From Pseudomonas mendocina (GTDB lineage: Bacteria; Pseudomonadota; Gammaproteobacteria; Pseudomonadales; Pseudomonadaceae), in assembly GCF_003008615.1 (NCBI RefSeq), contig NZ_CP027657.1, positions 1,426,001-1,490,000 of the forward strand: 64,000 nt of DNA, read 5' to 3'. Position 1 is the first letter of the stretch, and each line of letters starts with the position of its first letter. The notes beneath the pieces are model-generated. The model was not told where the DNA came from, ran no database searches, and saw only the letters and a list, made by a program, of their open reading frames with translations. A program made the position numbers and the translations under genes. Shown here piece after piece: positions 59,915-64,000 of the stretch.

Positions 59915-60730
59915 TTGCCGAGCCTGCCCACCCCATCCACGGATTCCTCGGTTCTGCTGGTGCAGCTATCCGACAGTCATCTGTTCGCCGAAGCGGACGG
60001 TAAGCTGCTGGGCATGGATACCTGCGACAGCCTGCAGCGAGTGATCGAACAGGTGCTGCAGGAACAACCGCAGATCGACCTGATCCTGGCCACGGGCGAT
60101 CTTTCGCAGGATGGCAGCGAAACCTCCTATCAACGCTTTCGTCAGCTCACCGCCGCCATCGGCGCGCCTAGTCGCTGGCTGGCCGGCAACCATGATGAAA
60201 CACCGCCCATGCAGTCGGCCTGCAAGGACAGCGAGCTACTGGAGCCGGTGATCGACCTCGGTGCCTGGCGCATCGTCATGCTCGATTCCTCAATCCCTGG
60301 CGCAGTGCCCGGCTTCCTCGCCGACAACCAACTCGAACTGCTCGAACGCGCCCTAAGCGAAGCCCCGCAACGCCATCACCTGATCTGCCTGCACCATCAC
60401 CCGGTGTCCATCGGCTGCAAGTGGATGGAGCCTATTGGCCTGCGCAACGCCGATGCGTTGTTCGCCATCTTAGGCCGCCACCCACAGGCGCGCGCGGTGC
60501 TCTGGGGGCATATCCATCAGGAGTTCGATCAGATGCGCGGCAACCTGCGCCTGCTCGCTTCACCCTCGACCTGCGTGCAGTTCGCACCGGGCAGCGAAGA
60601 CTTCCAGGTCAGCAACGAAGCCCCTGGCTACCGCTGGCTGCGCCTGCATGCCACCGGTACGCTGGAGACCGGCGTATCCCGTGTCACCGGCATCCATTTC
60701 GAAGTGGATTACAGCGTCAAGGGTTACTGA
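59915..60730 (+). CDS. cpdA: 3',5'-cyclic AMP phosphodiesterase CpdA
   Basis: A metallophosphoesterase of about 271 residues. The metal ligands are in QLSDSHLF, ATGDLSQDGS, AGNHDE, CLHHHP and WGHIHQ. It breaks down cAMP and so limits Vfr activity in Pseudomonas, which ties it to virulence and type IV pilus control. I choose TTG at 59915 because AGGAG (59904-59908) is six bases before it. The ATG at 59909 touches that same site directly. The two choices differ by two residues. Confidence 0.94.
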   Translation: MPSLPTPSTDSSVLLVQLSDSHLFAEADGKLLGMDTCDSLQRVIEQVLQEQPQIDLILATGDLSQDGSETSYQRFRQLTAAIGAPSRWLAGNHDETPPMQSACKDSELLEPVIDLGAWRIVMLDSSIPGAVPGFLADNQLELLERALSEAPQRHHLICLHHHPVSIGCKWMEPIGLRNADALFAILGRHPQARAVLWGHIHQEFDQMRGNLRLLASPSTCVQFAPGSEDFQVSNEAPGYRWLRLHATGTLETGVSRVTGIHFEVDYSVKGY

Positions 60731-60791
60731 CATACCCCCAATCAGCTTGAAGCTTGCAGCTTGAGGCCCCGGACGAGTAGCCTCCCGCTCC

Positions 60792-61403
60792 ATGACCGCA
60801 TCCATCCTCTATATACACGGCCTGAACAGCTCGCCAGCCTCGCACAAGGCCAGCCAGTTAAGCCGCGCCATGGCCCACCTGGGCCTGGAAGACCAATTAC
60901 GCGTGCCGGCCCTGCATCACCATCCACGCCAGGCCATGGCCCAGTTGCAAACGCTCGTCAGCGAGCTGGATTCGCCACTTCTGGTGGGCAGCTCCCTGGG
61001 CGGTTATTACGCTACCTACCTGGCTGAGCAACACGGCCTCAAGGCACTGTTGATCAACCCTGCCGTACGACCGCACCTGCGTTTCGACGGTTACCTGGGG
61101 CCGCAGAAGAACTACTACAGCGACGAAACCTGGGAGCTCACCCAGGATCACGTCGATGCCCTGGCCGAATTCGAGGTTGCGCCCCCCACCGACACGGTGC
61201 GCTATCAGGTCTGGCTACAGACTGCCGACGAGACCCTCGACTACCGCGACGCCGAGCGTTACTACCGCGCCTGCGCCCTGCGCATCCAGGCGGGTGGCGA
61301 CCACAGTTTTCAGGGCTTCGTGGAACGCCTTCCGATACTCTTCGCTTTTGCCGGCATCAACGCCACGCTCTGGCGCGATACCGACTTTTCCGCATTCAAT
61401 TGA
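60792..61403 (+). CDS. yqiA: YqiA-like esterase
   Basis: An alpha/beta hydrolase of 203 residues. The oxyanion start YIHGLNSSPASHKA is followed by the nucleophile Ser in GSSLGGYYATYLA (near residue 76) and a late His in GGDHSFQGF. E. coli YqiA splits short acyl esters; the natural substrate is unknown. It lies between cpdA and parE, 15 bases before parE, so it is probably co-transcribed with it. Confidence 0.93.
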   Translation: MTASILYIHGLNSSPASHKASQLSRAMAHLGLEDQLRVPALHHHPRQAMAQLQTLVSELDSPLLVGSSLGGYYATYLAEQHGLKALLINPAVRPHLRFDGYLGPQKNYYSDETWELTQDHVDALAEFEVAPPTDTVRYQVWLQTADETLDYRDAERYYRACALRIQAGGDHSFQGFVERLPILFAFAGINATLWRDTDFSAFN

Positions 61404-61418
61404 TGAACAAGAGACCCT

Positions 61419-63317
61419 ATGGCCCAGCAGAACGCCTATAACGCAGACGCCATCGAAGTCCTTTCCGGCCTCGACCCGGTGCGCAAGCGCCCGGGCATGT
61501 ACACCGACACCACGCGCCCCAACCACCTGGCCCAGGAAGTCATCGACAACAGCGTCGACGAAGCCCTGGCCGGCCACGCCAAGTCGATCCAGGTGATCCT
61601 CCACGAGGACAACTCGCTGGAAGTGCTCGACGACGGCCGTGGCATGCCGGTGGACATCCACCCGGAAGAAGGTGTCCCCGGGGTCGAGTTGATCCTCACC
61701 AAGCTGCACGCTGGCGGCAAGTTCAGCAACAAGAACTACCAGTTCTCCGGCGGTCTGCACGGCGTCGGCATCAGCGTGGTCAACGCCCTGTCGACCCGCG
61801 TGGTGGTCACCGTCAAGCGTGACGGCAACGAATACCAGATGAGCTTTGCCGATGGCTTCAAGGCCAGCGAGCTGGAAGTCATCGGTACCGTCGGCAAACG
61901 CAACACCGGTACCAGCGTGCACTTCTGGCCGGACGCCAAGTACTTCGACTCCTTCAAGTTCTCCATCAGCCGCCTCAAGCACGTGCTCAAGGCCAAGGCC
62001 GTATTGTGCCCGGGTCTGAATGTCAGCTTCGAAGACAAGGCCTCCGGCGAGAAGGTCGAATGGCACTACGAGGACGGCCTGCGTTCCTACCTAGTCGATG
62101 CCGTCAGCGAATTCGAGCGCCTGCCTGCCGAGCCATTTTGCGGCGCGTTGGCCGGCAACAAGGAAGCGGTGGACTGGGCCCTGCTGTGGCTGCCCGAAGG
62201 CGGCGACGCGGTACAGGAAAGCTACGTAAACCTGATCCCCACCGCGCAGGGCGGCACCCACGTCAACGGCCTGCGCCAGGGCCTGCTGGATGCCATGCGC
62301 GAGTTCTGCGAGTTCCGCAACCTGCTGCCGCGCGGCGTCAAGCTGGCGCCGGAAGACGTCTGGGAGCGCATCGCCTTCGTCCTCTCGATGAAGATGCAGG
62401 ACGCGCAGTTCTCCGGGCAGACCAAGGAGCGCCTGTCCTCGCGCGAGGCGGCCGCGTTCGTCTCCGGCGTCGTCAAAGATGCCTTCAGCCTGTGGCTCAA
62501 CGCCAATCCGGAGACTGGCCTGGCCCTGGCCGAGCTGGCCATCAGCAACGCTGGCCGCCGCCTCAAGGCCGGCAAGAAGGTCGAGCGCAAGAAAATCACC
62601 CAGGGCCCGGCACTGCCCGGCAAACTGGCCGACTGCGCCGGACAGAACCCGCTGCGCTGCGAGCTGTTCCTGGTAGAGGGTGACTCCGCCGGTGGTTCGG
62701 CCAAGCAGGCGCGCGACAAGGAATTCCAGGCCATCATGCCGCTACGCGGCAAGATCCTGAACACCTGGGAAGTGGACGGCAGCGAAGTACTGGCCAGCCA
62801 GGAAGTCCACGACATCGCCGTGGCCATCGGCATCGATCCGGGCTCCAACGACCTCACCCAGTTGCGCTACGGCAAGATCTGCATCCTCGCCGATGCCGAC
62901 TCCGACGGCCTGCATATCGCCACTTTGCTCTGCGCCCTGTTCGTCCGTCACTTCCGTCCCCTGGTGGATGCCGGCCACGTCTACGTAGCGATGCCGCCGC
63001 TGTACCGCATCGACCTGGGCAAGGAGATCTTCTACGCCCTGGACGATGCCGAACGCGACGGTATCCTCGATCGCCTGGTAGCCGAAAAGCGCCGCGGCAA
63101 ACCGCAGGTCACCCGCTTCAAAGGTCTCGGCGAGATGAACCCGCCGCAACTGCGCGAAACCACCATGGATCCCAACACGCGGCGCCTGGTGCAACTCACG
63201 CTGGAAGACTTCGAAGGCACCCGCGAAGTGATGGACATGCTGCTGGCGAAAAAACGCGCTGGCGACCGCAAGAGCTGGCTGGAAACCAAGGGTAACCTGG
63301 CCGAGGTACTGGCCTGA
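61419..63317 (+). CDS. parE: DNA topoisomerase IV subunit B
   Basis: The protein has 632 residues. The GHKL ATPase domain has EVIDNSVDEALAGH, DDGRGMPVDIH and GGLHGVGISVVNALS. The transducer domain follows, then the TOPRIM domain with LVEGDSAGGSAKQARD and DADSDGLHIATLL. With ParC it unlinks daughter chromosomes. The quinolone-relevant EGDSA region looks normal. Its stop overlaps the next start by one base (TGATG). Confidence 0.98.
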   Translation: MAQQNAYNADAIEVLSGLDPVRKRPGMYTDTTRPNHLAQEVIDNSVDEALAGHAKSIQVILHEDNSLEVLDDGRGMPVDIHPEEGVPGVELILTKLHAGGKFSNKNYQFSGGLHGVGISVVNALSTRVVVTVKRDGNEYQMSFADGFKASELEVIGTVGKRNTGTSVHFWPDAKYFDSFKFSISRLKHVLKAKAVLCPGLNVSFEDKASGEKVEWHYEDGLRSYLVDAVSEFERLPAEPFCGALAGNKEAVDWALLWLPEGGDAVQESYVNLIPTAQGGTHVNGLRQGLLDAMREFCEFRNLLPRGVKLAPEDVWERIAFVLSMKMQDAQFSGQTKERLSSREAAAFVSGVVKDAFSLWLNANPETGLALAELAISNAGRRLKAGKKVERKKITQGPALPGKLADCAGQNPLRCELFLVEGDSAGGSAKQARDKEFQAIMPLRGKILNTWEVDGSEVLASQEVHDIAVAIGIDPGSNDLTQLRYGKICILADADSDGLHIATLLCALFVRHFRPLVDAGHVYVAMPPLYRIDLGKEIFYALDDAERDGILDRLVAEKRRGKPQVTRFKGLGEMNPPQLRETTMDPNTRRLVQLTLEDFEGTREVMDMLLAKKRAGDRKSWLETKGNLAEVLA

Positions 63318-64000
63318 TGCGCAATCACCTCCTCGCACTCGGTCTGTTGGCTGGCGTCGCGAACGCCGAGCCAGTAGTGCTGGAAGAGCTGAAGCTGCAG
63401 GCGGAATACCCGGTGACGGAAATGCCCAGTGGCAACCTGTCAGGCCTGGCCATGTGCGGCGAAACGCTGTGGACGGTCTCCGACCGCGATGACGATCGCA
63501 TCTATCAACTGCATCGCGAAGAGGGCCTGCTACGCGCCGAAGCGGAAACCTTCGTCGCCCCCGAACCGCCCGAGAGCGCCCTGCCCTGGGGCCTGCGCAT
63601 GCGTAACTGGGCTGCCGGCCTGGTGCGTGGCGGCAAGCTGGATTTCGAGGGCATATCCTGCGACGCGCAGGGCAATCGCTATCTGGTCAGCGAAACCCGC
63701 GCCACCGTGCTGCAAGTCGCCAGCAATGGCAGCGCACAGTGGCTCAACCTGCCCAGCGGACTGGTTCGTCAGGCCCGCGCCAGCGGTATGCTGCTGCACT
63801 TCAATCAGGGGTTCGAGGGCATCGCCATCGACCCGACAGGTGATCGCCTGTGGCTAGCCGCCGAGCAGCGCCGCCGCGGCCTCACCGTATTGCATCGTCG
63901 CGGCAGTAGCTGGCGCTGCACCGGTGGCTGCGTGCTGAACAGCGAAGGCGGTACCGAGTCCTCTCCAGAAGCGCTGGGCGGCCATATGGCACCGCGCGAC
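63317..64000 (+). CDS. Secreted esterase-like/phytase-like beta-propeller protein (cut by window edge)
   Basis: The first 228 residues are visible. A signal peptide (about 1-18, MRNHLLALGLLAGVANA) is followed by a mature part with LSGLAMCGETLWTVSDRDDDRIYQL and KLDFEGISCDAQGNRYLVSETRA. These fit the 'esterase-like activity of phytase' family of beta-propeller proteins. The end and any catalytic residues are outside the window. It is translationally coupled to parE, so it is probably in the same transcript; why is not known. Confidence 0.75.
   Translation, partial: MRNHLLALGLLAGVANAEPVVLEELKLQAEYPVTEMPSGNLSGLAMCGETLWTVSDRDDDRIYQLHREEGLLRAEAETFVAPEPPESALPWGLRMRNWAAGLVRGGKLDFEGISCDAQGNRYLVSETRATVLQVASNGSAQWLNLPSGLVRQARASGMLLHFNQGFEGIAIDPTGDRLWLAAEQRRRGLTVLHRRGSSWRCTGGCVLNSEGGTESSPEALGGHMAPRD

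Overview
The window is chromosomal DNA from a Pseudomonas-type gammaproteobacterium. The GC-rich sequence carries many gene sets in the order known from P. aeruginosa: rpsF-rpsR-rplI-dnaB, rlmB-rnr, amiB-mutL-miaA-hfq-hflX-hflK-hflC-hisZ-purA, orn, motA-motB, rhdA-psd-fimW-fimX-serB and nudF-cpdA-parE. The exact species cannot be read from the sequence; a member of the P. mendocina/oleovorans side of the genus is only a guess.

Layout. Bases 1-6413 (minus strand) hold the dnaB start, the ribosomal protein operon and the RNase R/RlmB pair. Bases 6529-6911 hold two identical tRNA-Leu(CAG) genes. Bases 6979-22069 (minus strand) hold a chemoreceptor and then, read backwards, a long string of housekeeping genes: nnr, tsaE, amiB, mutL, miaA, hfq, hflX, hflK, hflC, a DUF2065 protein, hisZ and purA. 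Bases 22131-36481 carry queG, orn, a membrane methyltransferase, rsgA, motAB, an HDOD protein, rhdA, psd, the type IV pilus/c-di-GMP genes fimW and fimX, and serB. Bases 36656-45560 hold less conserved genes: a sensor-like membrane protein, an unknown with a Nudix-like box, an aldo/keto reductase, an FAD oxidoreductase, an SMR transporter, a LysR regulator, waaA and a TolC/OpmH porin. A TPP riboswitch precedes thiC at 45785-47865. Bases 58650-64000 return to conserved order with nudF, a DUF1249 gene, cpdA, yqiA, parE and a partial secreted protein.

The accessory part is 47911-58568: an OmpR-type response regulator, divergent from a 7TM-DISM histidine kinase, followed by a two-partner secretion pair (TpsB transporter and a 1986-residue TpsA). 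The TpsA has the build of a CdiA contact-dependent-inhibition effector (extended signal peptide, TPS domain, central region, second block of hemagglutinin repeats). It stops inside the repeats, with no pretoxin, no toxin and no immunity gene. This is the most interesting locus here.

A second pattern is spread across the window. REP-type palindromes with a GTAG head sit exactly on the stop codons of five unrelated genes (rlmB, the chemoreceptor, queG, the 38248 gene and waaA), so that the repeat supplies the TAG stop.
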